Source of the DNA: CAVQFD01 sp963724695
GTDB lineage: Bacteria; Acidobacteriota; Vicinamibacteria; Vicinamibacterales; CAVVIG01
Assembly (NCBI GenBank): GCA_963724695.1
Contig: CAVRVW010000003.1
Location: 868,001-932,000 of the forward strand
Direction: 5' to 3'
DNA: 64,000 nucleotides
Shown: positions 16,986-28,848 of the stretch, one piece after another
Layout: every line of letters begins with the position of its first letter
Position numbering within the stretch: position 1 is the first letter of the stretch
Position numbers and translations under genes: made by a program
Notes under the pieces: model-generated
What the model saw: the letters and a program-made list of their open reading frames with translations, nothing else
Databases searched by the model: none
Told to the model about the DNA's origin: nothing

Positions 16986-19900
16986 GTGGCTGATTTCGTC
17001 CACCTCCACCTGCACACCGAGTTCTCGCTGCTCGACGGCGCCTGCCGGATCGACGAACTGCTGGACCAGGCGGTCAGGCTCAAGATGCCGGCGATTGCGG
17101 TGACCGAGCACGGCAACATGTTCTCGTCGGTGATTTTCCACGACCACGCGCGGGCGCGCGGGCTGAACCCCATCCTCGGGTGCGAGGTCTACGTGGCGCC
17201 CGAGAGCCGGCTGACGAAGAGCGGAAACCCTGGCGCGACGCAGAACCACCTGGTGCTGCTGGCCGAGACGCTCGAGGGGTACCACAACCTGATCAAGCTC
17301 GTGTCGGCGGGCTACACCGAGGGGTTCTACTACAAGCCGCGTATCGACAAGGCGCTCCTGGCGCAGCATTCCAAGGGCCTCATTGGCCTGAGCAGCTGCC
17401 TGAAGGGAGAGGTGGCTGAGGGGATCACCCACCAGCAGAATCGGAAGGCGGTCGAAGCCGCGGCCGCGTACCGCGACATCCTGGGGCCCGGCAACTTCTT
17501 CCTCGAGATGCAGTGGCACGGCATCGAGGATCAGCGGGCGGTCAATTCGGGCCTGCCGGCGATCGCGCGCGATCTCGGGCTCCCGCTCGTGTGCACCAAC
17601 GACGTGCACTACCTGCGCGAGAGCGATGCGCACCCGCACGACGTGCTGCTCTGCATCGGGACCGGGAAGGCCTTCAGCGATACCAAGCGTCTCCGGTACG
17701 ACGCCACGCAGTTCTTCCTGAAGACGGCCGACGAGATGGCCGAGGTGTTCAAGGACTTTCCCCAGGCGCTTGCCAGCACGGCCCGCATCGCGGAACGCTG
17801 CAATGTCCGGCTGGCCGAGGGCGAGAACTTTCTTCCGAACTTCGACGTGCCAGCGCCGTTCACGCTCGACGAGTACTTCGAGCACGTGGTGCGTCAGGGT
17901 TTCGACGAACGGCTGGCCCGGCTGAAGCACCTCGCTTCGACGGGCAGCCCTGCGTCACACGATCGACGAGTACGAGCGGCGGCTCTCGTACGAGATCGAC
18001 ATGATCAAGCGGATGAAGTACCCGGGTACTTCCTGATCGTCTGGGACTTCATCCGCTACGCGCGCGAGCAGGGCATCCCGGTCGGGCCCGGGCGCGGCTC
18101 GGCCGCGGGCAGCCTCGTGGCCTACTCCCTGCGCATCACCGACGTCGACCCCATCGACTTCGATCTCATCTTCGAGCGCTTTCTGAACCCCGAGCGCGTC
18201 TCGCTGCCCGATATCGACATCGACTTCTGCGAGCGGCGCCGCGGGGAAGTGATCGAGTACGTCACGCGGAAATACGGGCGCGAGAACGTTGCCCAGATCA
18301 TCACGTTCGGGACCATGAAGGCGAAGGCCGTCGTTCGCGACGTGGGGCGCGTGCTGGAGATGCCCTTCGGCGAGGTCGACAAGGTCGCGAAGCTGATTCC
18401 GCCGGCGCTCGACATGACGCTCGACAAGGCGCTCGAGGAGAGCGCCGCGCTCAAGGAGCTCGAAGCGAGCGATCCCAAGGTCAAGGAACTCCTTGGCGTG
18501 GCCCGGCGGCTCGAGGGCATGACGAGGCACGCCTCGGTTCACGCTGCCGGTGTGGTGATTGCGCCGAAAGCCATCACCGAATACGCGCCTCTCTACAAGG
18601 GCGCGCGCGACGAAATCACGACGCAGTGGTCCATGAAGGAGATCGAGCGCATCGGCCTCCTGAAGATGGACTTCCTGGGCCTCAGCACGCTCACGCTGAT
18701 CTTCGATGCGATCCAGGAGATCAAGCGGACCACCGGCGTCGTGCTCGACATCGATACGATTCCGCTCGACGATCCCAAGACATACCAGATCTTCCAGGAT
18801 GGCCAGACCTACGGCATCTTCCAGTTCGAGAGCAGCGGCATGCGCGACATTCTGCGCAAGGCCAAGCCGCAGCGGCTGGACGACCTCATCGCGCTGAACG
18901 CGCTGTACCGACCCGGGCCGCTCAGAAGCGGGATGGTCGACGACTTCATCGCGAGAAAACAGGGCAGGACGGAGGTCAAGTACGAGCTCCCCGAGCTCGA
19001 GCCGATCCTGTCCGACACGTACGGCGTCATCGCCTACCAGGAACAGGTGATGCGCATCTCGAACGTGCTGGCGGGCTTCAGCCTCGGCGAAGCGGACCTC
19101 CTGCGCAAGGCCATGGGCAAGAAGAACGCCGAGGTCATGGCCAAGATGCGCGGCAAGTTCGTGGAGGGAGCGAGGAAGCAGAAGATCAACGAGAAGAAGG
19201 CCGCGCACATTTTCGACCTGATGGAGCACTTCGCCGGCTACGGGTTCAACAAGTCGCACTCGACCGCGTATGCGTTCCTCGCCTACCAGACGGCCTACCT
19301 CAAGGCCAACTACCCGTGGCATTTTGCCGCGGCGCTGCTCACCATCGAGGCCCAGAACACCGACAAGCTGGCGGTCTATCTCGGCGAGTGCCGCGAGCGC
19401 GGCGTGCCGGTGCTGCCGCCGGACATCAACGAGAGCCAGCTCCCGTTCACGGTATCCGACCGCGGCGTGCGCTTCGGCCTCACGGCCATCAAGAACGTCG
19501 GGCGAGGGGGCGATCGAGTCGCTGCTCCAGGTGCGGGCGACGCTTGGCGGTCGCGTGCGGTCGCTCCACGAGCTCTGCGAGGATCTGGACCTGCGGCTCG
19601 TCAACAAGCGGGTCTTCGAGAGTCTCGTCAAGGCCGGCGCGTTCGATTCGCTCGCCGCGGACGATCCCGCGCTGGCCGGGCTCCCGTCGCGGCAGCTTCG
19701 ACCCCGGCTGTTTGCGGCGATTGACCTGGCCTGTGAGCACGGGACCAGGCACCAGCGCGACAAGGAGGGCGGACAGGCGCAGCTCTTCGGCTTTGGCGGC
19801 GAGCCGTCGGACGGCCCCGACGCGTCCGCGATGGGACGCGTGGCCCTGCCGAATGCGCCCGCCTGGTCGGAGACCGAGCAGCTGAACTACGAGAAGGAAA

Positions 19901-20558
19901 CGCTCGGACTGTACTGGAGTGGCCATCCGGTCGACCGCTACGCCGACCAGCTGCGGGCGTTCGGCGCCAGGCCCACCACCGAACTCGCCGACCAGCCAGT
20001 GTCCGGATGCGCGCGGAGACGGCTGGGGCCCTGGCGGGCCCAAGCCGATCGAGCCCGACACCAGCATCGGCGGCATCGTCGCGGCGTGCCGGCAGCTCAA
20101 GACCCGGAAGGGCGATCGCATGGCCGTGTTCACCCTGGAGGACGCGCAGGGCGGCGTCGAAGTCATCGCCTTCCCTGAGGTCTACCAGCGATCGGCGAGC
20201 CTCATCGAGAGCGGCACGATGATCCTCGTGCGCGGCAAGCTCGAGCGGGACGACGAGACGGTCCGCGTGCTGGCGTCGGAGATCATCCCGATCGAAGGCG
20301 TGCGGGAACGGCTCGCACGCGAGGTCGCCATCCGCGTGAGGCTGCCCGCTGGAACGCGGCTGTTCGAGGCGCTCGGCGAAATCTTTTCGAGGCACCGGGG
20401 GGATCGTCGTGTCTCGTTCGAAATGGAGCTGCGACGGCCGGCGCCTCAAGGTGACGGCCGACGTGTCGTCCCAGATCCGGGTGCGGCCCTCGTCCACGCT
20501 CGATCGCCGAAGTGGAGCAGATGGTGGGAGCCGGCGCGGTCTCGCGGTCTGCGCGTGA
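16986..20558 (+). CDS. dnaE: DNA polymerase III alpha subunit, frameshifted
   Basis: About 1190 residues when joined; the replicative polymerase catalytic chain. GTG 16986. PHP domain at the N-terminus (FVHLHLHTEFSLLDGA), polymerase core with GPGRGSAAGSLVAY and the catalytic PDIDIDF, fingers and helix-hairpin-helix (GYGFNKSHSTAYA), OB-fold (GGIVAACRQLKTRKGDRMAVFTLED in pieces) and the tail SSQIRVRPS. The frame changes near 17950-18010, 19505, 20010, 20430 and 20500. Because this gene is essential and the protein is continuous across each break, these are read as sequence errors. The stop near 20556-20558 is inferred. Upstream guaA and downstream accA run the same way. Confidence 0.93.
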
Positions 20559-20585
20559 GCCGACAGTCGAGACGCACGCACCGTT

Positions 20586-21613
20586 ATGCAGACCGAAACC
20601 CTCGATTTCGAAGAGCCGATTGCCGGGCTTCTGGCAGAGTGGAGGCGCTCGAGGCACTGCCGCGCACCGATGCGCGCGATCGGGAGGTCGCGCGCTGCAG
20701 CGGCAGCTCGAGGCGACCCGGGCCGGGCTGTACAGAGACCTCACGCCGTGGCAGCGCGTGATGGTCGCCCGTCACCCGAATCGGCCGGGTCTCGAGGACT
20801 TCCTCGACGCGGCTCTTCCCGGACTTCACCGAGATTCACGGCGATCGTCGCTTCGCCGACGACCACGCGCTGATCGCCGGGTTTGCCGTCTTTCACGAGC
20901 AGCCGGTGCTGGTCGTCGGGCACGTCAAGGGCAGGGACACCAAGGAGAAGATCTTCGCAACTTCGGCTACGCCCGTCCGGAGGGATACCGGAAGGCGCTG
21001 CGCGCGATGCGCCTGGCCGAGAAGTTCGGCCGCCCCGATCATCGTGTTTGTCGACACACCCGCCGCATACCCTGGGATCGAGTCCGAAGAACGCGGCGTG
21101 GCCGAGGCGATTGCCGTGAACCTCCGCGACATGATGATGCTCGACACGCCGATCGTCGTGCTCGTCAGCGGCGAGGGCGGGAGCGGCGGCGCGCTCGGCA
21201 TCGCCGTCGGCGATCGAGTGTTGATGCAGGAGTTCGCCATCTACAGCGTGATTCCGCCCGAGGGCTGCGCCGCCATCCTCTGGCGCGACCCGACGAAGAA
21301 GGTCGAGGCGGCCGCTGCGCTCAAGCTCACGGCGCCGGATCTCCTCAGCGACAGGAATCATCGACGAGATCGTCGCCGAGCCGATGGGCGGCGCCCACAC
21401 CGACCCGACGGCTGCCGCGCGGCTGGTCGACGCCGCGATCCTCCGTGCGCTCGCCGAGGCGGCCGCCATCGACAGCGACACGCGCCTCGCGCGGCGATAC
21501 GAGAAGTTCCGGAACATGGGCCGAGACTTCGTCGGGCACGACCCCTCCCCGACCACCAGGAGACCCGGCGCCATCGACGTCGTGTCGGACGACGACGACT
21601 GGGCGAAGCCTGA
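20586..21613 (+). CDS. accA: Acetyl-CoA carboxylase carboxyltransferase subunit alpha, frameshifted
   Basis: About 340 residues when joined. Transfers the carboxyl group from biotin to acetyl-CoA to give malonyl-CoA, first step of fatty-acid synthesis, together with AccD (not in window). Start MQTETLDFEEPIAGLLAE, then RLQRQLE coiled start, VARHPNRP, FTEIHGDRRFADD, AIVGGF-like AIAVNLRDMMMLDTPIVVLVSGEGGSGGAL, VIPPEGCAAILWRD and the C-terminal RRYEKFRNMG. Breaks fall near 20640, 20690, 20815, 20960, 21030 and 21350. TGA 21611-21613 overlaps the recJ start (TGATG), which I take as the natural end, though the last frame before it is disturbed. Confidence 0.9.
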
Positions 21614-23346
21614 TGGCCGTCGCGCCGCCCCGCTGGGAGCACCTGCCGTGCGACGAGAGCGGCGGCGAACACGCTCTCCTCCGCCCTCGGGATTGCGCCC
21701 GGTCGTTGCGCGCCTGCTCTGCCAGCGTGGTCTCGGCGATCCGGAGGCGGCGCACCGCTTTCTCCATCCGTCGCTCGACCAGCTGCACGACCCGATGCTG
21801 CTCGCCGACATGCCCAAGGCCGTCGAGCGGATCCGCGAGGCCGTCGCACGGAAGGAGCGCATCGCCATTCACGGCGATTACGACGTCGACGGCATCACGT
21901 CGACGGTCATCCTGCGCCGTGCGCTCGAACTGCAGGGCGCCGATGTGATCCATTTCATCCCTGACCGGCTCAAGGACGGGTACGGGCTCCAGCCAGCGGC
22001 GATCGACCGCCTGCACGCGGACGGCGTGTCGCTCGTCGTGTCGGTCGACTGCGGCATCCGCGGCGCGGAGGCGGCACGCCGTGCGCGAGAGCTGGGCGTC
22101 GATCTCGTCGTGACCGACCATCATGAGCCCGACACGGAACTGCCACCGGCGTTCGCCGTCATCAACCCGAAGCGCCACGATTGCACGTATCCGGACAAAC
22201 ACCTGGCCGGTGTCGGCGTGGCGCTCAAGCTCGTGCACGCGATGTGTCGACAGGCGGGCCACGAGAGCTTGCTGCCGGGTTTCGTCAAGATCGCGGCGAT
22301 CGGCACGCTGGCCGACGTCGTGCCGCTGGTCGGCGAGAACCGCGTCATTGCGAAGCTCGGCCTCGACCAGCTGTCGCGCGGGCCCCACAAGGTCGGCCTC
22401 CGGTCGTTGCTGGACGTCGCAGGGCTGACGGGCAAGGCCATCGACAGCTATCACATCTCGTTCATGCTCGCGCCGCGCGTGAACGCCGCGGGACGCATGA
22501 GCACTCCGGACATCGCGACGCGCCTGCTGCTGGCGAGCGACGAGTCGATGGCCGAGGAAGCCAGGGCGCTGGCCCTGCAGCTCGACGGAGAGAACGTCGA
22601 GCGCCAGGAGGAAGAGGCCGGCATCCTCGCCGCCGCGAAGAAGGTCGTCCAGACCGATCCCGAAGTGGGCGCGCGGTCCGTGCTGGTCGTCGCCGGCGAA
22701 GGCTGGCACCGCGGCGTCATCGGCATCGTCGCGTCCAAGCTCGTCGATGCGTTCCATCGACCGGCGATCGTGCTGTCGATTGACGACGATGGAACGGCGC
22801 ATGGGTCGTGCCGGAGCATTCCTGGCTTCGACATGCTGGGGGCGCTCGAACGCTGCGCGCGATCTGTTCATCCGGTTCGGCGGTCACCGGCAGGCGGCCG
22901 GCCTGACCCTGGACGTCGGCGAGGATTCGGCGAGCTGCGGGCGGGAGTCAACGACGTGGCCGACGAAACGCTCGGACCGGATGACCTGATGCCCCGGCTC
23001 AGGATCGACGGCGACCTGGACTTTCGGAGCATCACCGGCGACGTCGCCTCAGGCGTGGCCGTCTCTGGCGCCGTTTGGCGCCGGGAATCCGAGACCGATC
23101 TTTGCGACGCGCGGCGTCGAGATCGTCGACGGTCCACGCAAGCTCAAGGAGACGCCACCTCAAGATGGCCCTCGCAGGACGGACGCATCTTTCGCGCGGT
23201 CGCCTGGCGGGCGGCCGAGCGCCACGAGTACGTGGACCGAGCATCGCACGGCGCTCGACGTGGCCTTCTCGCTCGATCAGAACCAGTACAATGGCGAGAC
23301 GTACGTCGAGCTCACCCTGGCCGATATCCGGGGGAACAGCGGCTAG
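21613..23346 (+). CDS. recJ: Single-stranded-DNA-specific exonuclease RecJ, frameshifted
   Basis: About 575 residues. 5'-3' ssDNA exonuclease of recombination and mismatch repair. The DHH phosphoesterase motifs are present: IHGDYDVDGITST, SVDCGIRG, VVTDHHEPD and the C-terminal DHHA1 signature FGGHRQAAGLTL. The start MAVAPPRWEHLP is in one frame, and the frame changes near 21650, so the long open frame that seems to fuse accA, recJ and lptCA is an artefact. Later breaks occur near 22855, 22920, 23080, 23150 and 23225. It ends LADIRGNSG at TAG 23344-23346, directly followed by an 8-bp word array. Confidence 0.9.
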
Positions 23347-23386
23347 ATTGCAGGATGGCAGGCCTGCAGGATTGCAGGACGGCCTG
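23347..23386 (+). repeat. 8-bp word array, family H (ATTGCAGG)
   Basis: Five phased 8-bp units between recJ and lptCA: ATTGCAGG, ATGGCAGG, CCTGCAGG, ATTGCAGG, ACGGCCTG. Confidence 0.85.
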
Positions 23387-23400
23387 CTGCTGCCTCGGAC

Positions 23401-25544
23401 ATGACGGCCATGACCTGGCAGCGAAGCGCGCGTGTGCTCATCGCTGTAGGGGCGGTTGGTTTTGCCGGCGTGCTCGCGTACAGCTTCCGGCCCAGGCCCG
23501 CACCGCCCGCCCAGCCACTCTCGGCGCCACCGATCCCAACGCCCTCGTGGAGAGCTCCGGCGGCAGCACGCAGCGCTTCAACCTGAACAAGGAGGAAGTG
23601 CGCGTCGAGTACGAGCGTCAGCTCACCTACGCGAACGGGTCGTCCAAGCTGGAGCAGGTGACCGTCACGACCCAACGCGCCGGCGGCCGCACGTTCGTCA
23701 TCAAGGGGCGACAGGCCGAAGTGGCGCAGGGCGACTCGCAGATCGTGCTGAACGGCGACGTCGTGTTGACGGCAGACGACGGCCTGGAGGTGAAGACTGA
23801 CCGGGCGACGTATTCGCAGAACGACGGCGTGGTGAGAGCCGAAGGTCCGGTGGCGTTCCGCCGGGGCCGGACGGTCGGCTCAGGCGTCGGACTGCACTAC
23901 ACCCAGCAGAGCGACACGCTGCATATCCTGAGTCAGGTCGTGGTCGACGTGAGCGGCGATCCCGGCGAGGGACAGGTTGGGAACGCCACACACATCACGT
24001 CAGGTGCGGCGCAGTTCGCACGCCGGGAGCACCTTCTCCGGTTCGAGGGCCGCATGCACGCCGAGCGCGGAGGGCAGGTGATTGACGCCGACCTCGGCAT
24101 CGCGCGCCTGACAGCGGACGAGGAGCGGCTCGAGACGATGGAGTTGCGGGGCAACTCGAGGATCGTCGGGGCGCCGAGCGCAGCCGGCGGCCTCGAGCGC
24201 ATGACGGGGCGGGACATCGATCTCACATACGGCCCCGACGGCCAGACTATTCAACGCGCGGTCGTGACGGGGGAGAGCGTGCTGAGCCTCTCAGGCGCGC
24301 GGGGTACCGCCGGGCGCCGGATCGAGGCCGCCACAATCGACATCACATTGGCGGCAGACGGGTCAACGCCCACGGGGCTCGCGGCCAGGCAGAACGTGCA
24401 GTTCACGCTGCCGGGGTCGGACGCGGGGGGCTCCGGCTCGCGCGTGATTCGTTCGCAGGCCTTCGACAGCCGGGGCGACGCCGAGCACGGGCTGACGAGC
24501 GGCCGGTTCGCGGGCGACGTCCAGTACCGGGAGCAGGGCGCCAGCCAGGCGGGGCAGGGCACGCCGGATCGCCAGGCCCGATCGGCCACCCTCGACGTCG
24601 AGCTTGGCGCCGGCATGGCGTCGATCGACGAGGCCCGCTTCGCCCGCAACGTCCGGTTCGACGAGGGCGCAATGTCGGCGACCGCTGCCGCCGCAACCTA
24701 CCTGCTAGGCCCCGGCACCCTGGCGCTCTCAGGCTCCGAGCCAGGCGCCCCGCGCCCCCATCTGGTCAACGAGCGGCTCACGGTGGATGCCGCGCGCATC
24801 GATATCGTCCTCGCGGGCCCCCAGGTGACCGCGGTCGGCGCGGTCGCCAGCGAGTTGAAGCCCGCGAAGAAGGAGGCGGGCACGGAGGCCGTCATGCCCT
24901 CGATGCTCGACGGTGACCAGCCCGTCTCGGTCTCGGCCGAGCGCCTGGTGTACGACGGCGCGGCCGGCCGCGCGACCTACACGGGCAACGCGTTGCTCTG
25001 GCAGGGCGACACGTCGATCAAAGGCGCCTCGTTGCGGCTGGACGAAAAGACCGGCGATCTCGTGGGCACCAGCGTCGAGGGCAGCCCCGTGGTCACCACT
25101 TCCGCCTTCGATCAGAAGGAGAAGGACGGCAAGGTCACGCGCGCGCGGTCGATTACCACGGCGAAGGACTTCCTCTACGAGGAGGCCCTGCGCCGGGCGA
25201 CGTACACGGGCGACGGCCATATGAGCGGCCCGCAGGGCGACCTGACGGCCGCCCGAATCGAGCTCTACCTGAAGCCGGCCGGAGACGAGCTCGAACGCGC
25301 CGAGGGGTACGATTCCGTAACGCTCGTCGAGAAGAACCGCAAGACGACTGGCAGCCGCATGACCTATTTCAGCGCGGACCAGCGGTACGTGATGACCGGG
25401 ACGCCGGTCACCATCACCGACGAATGCGGGCGCGAAACGACCGGCCGCACGTTGACCTTCTTTCAGGCCACCGATAGGATCGTCGTCGACGGCAACCAGG
25501 AAATGCGGACACAAACACGGGGCGGCGGCTCGAATTGCAAGTGA
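23401..25544 (+). CDS. Fused LptC-LptA/OstA LPS transport protein
   Basis: About 714 residues. An N-terminal membrane anchor (VLIAVGAVGFAGVLAYSF) followed by an LptC-like beta-jellyroll (FNLNKEEVRVEYERQLTYANGSSKLEQV) and several OstA/LptA units (VIKGRQAEVAQGDSQIVLNGDVVLTADDG, LTARDID-like MTGRDIDLTYG, VSAERLVYDGAAGRATYTGNALLWQG, and YFSADQRYVMTG near the end). The membrane-anchored LptC and soluble LptA are normally separate; one chain here would bridge inner membrane to periplasmic LPS relay. One frame change near 23530 joins the anchor to the rest. ATG 23401 or 23410 may start it. lptB begins at the next base after its stop. Confidence 0.78.
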
Positions 25545-26271
<727 letters not shown>

Positions 26272-26392
26272 AATAAAGGGCCTGGGAATTGCATCCGCCG
26301 GGTCGCTTTCGTGGAGAGCGATGGCCGGCATGTGTGCAGTTCTGGCTACTAAACTGTTCTGATCGAGCGACTTAGGCGGCGCCGACGTCTCA

Positions 26393-27823
26393 ATGGGTAT
26401 CCAGCAGAAACTTCACACACGGCTTGTCCAGAAGCTGATCCTCACACCGTCTCTGCAGCAGGCAATCAAGCTGCTGCCGATGTCGACGCTCGAGCTCTCG
26501 GACCTGCTGAACCAGGAAATGGTCGAGAACCCCATGCTGGAGGAGGTTCCCACCGAAGATCTGCAGCCGGCCGACACGACAGCCACCCCCGAACGGGCGG
26601 AGCCCGACCCGCAGGCGAACAAGCCCGAGGCCTGGGACGACCAGGACTACCAGGAGTTCTTCGGCGAGTACCTCGAAGACAGCTACCGGCCCCGGGCGCC
26701 CCAGGAGATCAAGGAATTACCCCCGATCGAGAACACCCTCTCCACCTCGAGCTCCCTGTCCGACCACCTGGCCTGGCAGCTCCGGATGCAGACCAGCGAG
26801 CCGCTCCTGGTCGATATCGGCCTGGCGATTGTGGGCAACCTGGACGACGATGGGTACCTGGTGGCGTCGTTCGACGAACTGGCGGCGATGGGGCCGTGGA
26901 ACGTCGCGGATGTGGAAAAGGCGCTTCGGCTGGTCCAGAGCTTCGACCCCGTCGGCGTCGCCTCGCGCGACCTTCAGGAGTGCCTCCAGATTCAGCTCCG
27001 GCACATCGGCCTCGAAGGGACGCCGGCCGACAGGATTGTCACCGAGCACCTGCGGCTGCTGCAAAACCATCAGGTCCCCGAGATCGCGCGAAAGCTGGGC
27101 CTGACGATCGACGAGCTGAAGGAGCACATCGAGGTCATCAGGAACCTCGATCCGAAGCCCGGCAGCCGGTACAACCCCAACCAGTCGCAGTACGTCATTC
27201 CCGACGTCTACGTCCTCAAGGTCGAGGACGAGTACGTCGCCGTGCTGAACGAGGACGGCCTTCCGCAGATGCGCATCTCGCCCGTCTATCGTCGCCTGCT
27301 CGACAAGAGCGCGGCCGACAACACGGCCGAGACGCGGGCGTATGTGAAGGACAAGTTCAAGTCGGCGCTGTGGCTCATCAAGTCCGTCGAGCAGCGTCAG
27401 AAGACCATCCAGAAGGTCGCCAACAGCATCATCAACTTCCAGCGGGACTTCCTCGATCACGGGATCGAGCACCTCCGGCCGCTGGTGCTGCGGGATGTCG
27501 CCAACGACATCAGCATGCACGAGTCGACGGTCAGCCGCGTGGTCACCAACAAGTACATGCACACGCCCCAGGGCGTGTTCGAGATGAAGTACTTCTTCCA
27601 CAGCGGCATCAACAGCGCCTATGGTGAGAGCGTCTCGTCGGTCACCATCAAGCAGCGCATCCGCAAGATCATCGAGAACGAGGATCCGCGCAAGCCGTTG
27701 AGCGACTCCAAGATTGTCAGCATCCTGCAGCGTGAGGGGCTCGACCTGGCGCGGCGGACCATCGCGAAGTACCGCGAGGAGCTCAAGATTCCCACGTCGA
27801 ACCAGCGGAAGGTGCTCTACTAG
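26393..27823 (+). CDS. rpoN: RNA polymerase sigma-54 factor
   Basis: 476 intact residues. Region I is Gln/Leu-rich (LTPSLQQAIKLLPMSTLELSDLL), region II acidic, the core-binding domain follows, then the helix-turn-helix (MHESTVSRVVTNKYMHTPQG) and the RpoN box ARRTIAKYREELKIPTS near the C-terminus. It directs transcription from -24/-12 promoters with AAA+ activators; none is encoded here. It sits between lptB and hprK, as in many proteobacteria, but the usual hpf gene is absent. A 120-bp gap precedes it. Confidence 0.97.
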   Translation: MGIQQKLHTRLVQKLILTPSLQQAIKLLPMSTLELSDLLNQEMVENPMLEEVPTEDLQPADTTATPERAEPDPQANKPEAWDDQDYQEFFGEYLEDSYRPRAPQEIKELPPIENTLSTSSSLSDHLAWQLRMQTSEPLLVDIGLAIVGNLDDDGYLVASFDELAAMGPWNVADVEKALRLVQSFDPVGVASRDLQECLQIQLRHIGLEGTPADRIVTEHLRLLQNHQVPEIARKLGLTIDELKEHIEVIRNLDPKPGSRYNPNQSQYVIPDVYVLKVEDEYVAVLNEDGLPQMRISPVYRRLLDKSAADNTAETRAYVKDKFKSALWLIKSVEQRQKTIQKVANSIINFQRDFLDHGIEHLRPLVLRDVANDISMHESTVSRVVTNKYMHTPQGVFEMKYFFHSGINSAYGESVSSVTIKQRIRKIIENEDPRKPLSDSKIVSILQREGLDLARRTIAKYREELKIPTSNQRKVLY

Positions 27824-27873
27824 GGATCCCCGATCGGGCGCGTCACGCGACTTGCACCCACCGGGACTGACGC

Positions 27874-28848
27874 ATGAGCACACCGTCCGGCGTTGCCGTT
27901 CGCACGCTGATCGGGGCGCGTTCCGACGCGCTGGGCCTTGGGCTTCGGCTCCTGGCTGGCAGCGACGGCCTCGATCGCCAGATTACCAGCCCGCACATCC
28001 AGAAGACGGGGCTCGCGCTCGCGGGCTTTCACACCTACCTCAAGGCCGGCCGCGTGCTGGTGTTCGGCGAGAGCGAGGTGCGTTATCTCGAAAGCCTCAC
28101 GCCGCCGGCCCTGGTCGAGGCGACGCGCCTCGCGCTCGCGTGCGACGTGCCTTGCGTGCTCATCACCGGCGGGTTTCGTCCGGCCGACGCGCTTGTGATC
28201 GAAGCCGAACGCCTGCGGGTTCCGTTGCTTCAGACGGCAGTCGGAACACCAGCCGCCATCGCCAAGCTCAGTTCCCTGCTCGAAGACCACCTGGCCGAGC
28301 GCGAGACCATTCACGCGGTGCTGATGGACATTCTGGGGCTCGGCGTGCTCATCGCCGGGGAGAGCGGCATCGGCAAGAGCGAGTGCGCCCTCGATCTCAT
28401 CGTGCGCGGTCACCGGCTGGTGGCTGACGACACCGTCGAGGTCAGGCGGCGCGCCGAGACCTTGCTCATCGGCACGTGCCCCGAGCTGACGCAGCATCAT
28501 ATGGAGCTGCGCGGCCTTGGCGTGATCAATGTGAAGGACCTGTTCGGCATCGCGTCGACGCGTTCGTCGAAGCGCATCGAGCTCGTCGTGAGGCTCGAAC
28601 GGTGGGACGAGACGCGGGAGTACGAGCGGCTCGGGATCGACGATGTCTTCGATACGATCCTGGGGCTCAAAGTGCCGCTGGTGCACATGCCCGTGGCGCC
28701 GGGGCGGAACATTGCGATTCTCGTCGAGGTGGCCGCCAGGAACCAGCTGCTGCGTGCACGCGGACGCCATCCGGCGCGCGAGCTCGCCGAGAGGCTCGAC
28801 GATCGGCTGCGGCGGGGCGATGATGAGGGGGAACAGGAAGACGAATGA
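27874..28848 (+). CDS. hprK: HPr kinase/phosphorylase
   Basis: 324 residues. Phosphorylates or dephosphorylates HPr on Ser46. The C-terminal catalytic half has the P-loop GESGIGKSECALDL (about residue 160), the LVADDTVEV motif and the signature ELRGLGVINVKDLFG. The matching target, HPr with Ser46, is encoded 2 kb downstream. Its stop overlaps the start of rapZ by 4 bp. In this rpoN neighbourhood it replaces the ptsN gene common in enteric bacteria. Confidence 0.95.
   Translation: MSTPSGVAVRTLIGARSDALGLGLRLLAGSDGLDRQITSPHIQKTGLALAGFHTYLKAGRVLVFGESEVRYLESLTPPALVEATRLALACDVPCVLITGGFRPADALVIEAERLRVPLLQTAVGTPAAIAKLSSLLEDHLAERETIHAVLMDILGLGVLIAGESGIGKSECALDLIVRGHRLVADDTVEVRRRAETLLIGTCPELTQHHMELRGLGVINVKDLFGIASTRSSKRIELVVRLERWDETREYERLGIDDVFDTILGLKVPLVHMPVAPGRNIAILVEVAARNQLLRARGRHPARELAERLDDRLRRGDDEGEQEDE

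Noticed and set aside
17940..18015. Possible intein or insertion in dnaE
   Set aside because: The flanking protein sequence is contiguous when the frame is changed; nothing is inserted, so it is a simple indel.
21384..25544. Single open frame apparently fusing accA, recJ and lptCA
   Set aside because: The joins occur where each gene has lost frame through single-base errors; the natural starts and stops (TGATG at 21611-21615, TAG 23344-23346) are visible in the other frames.
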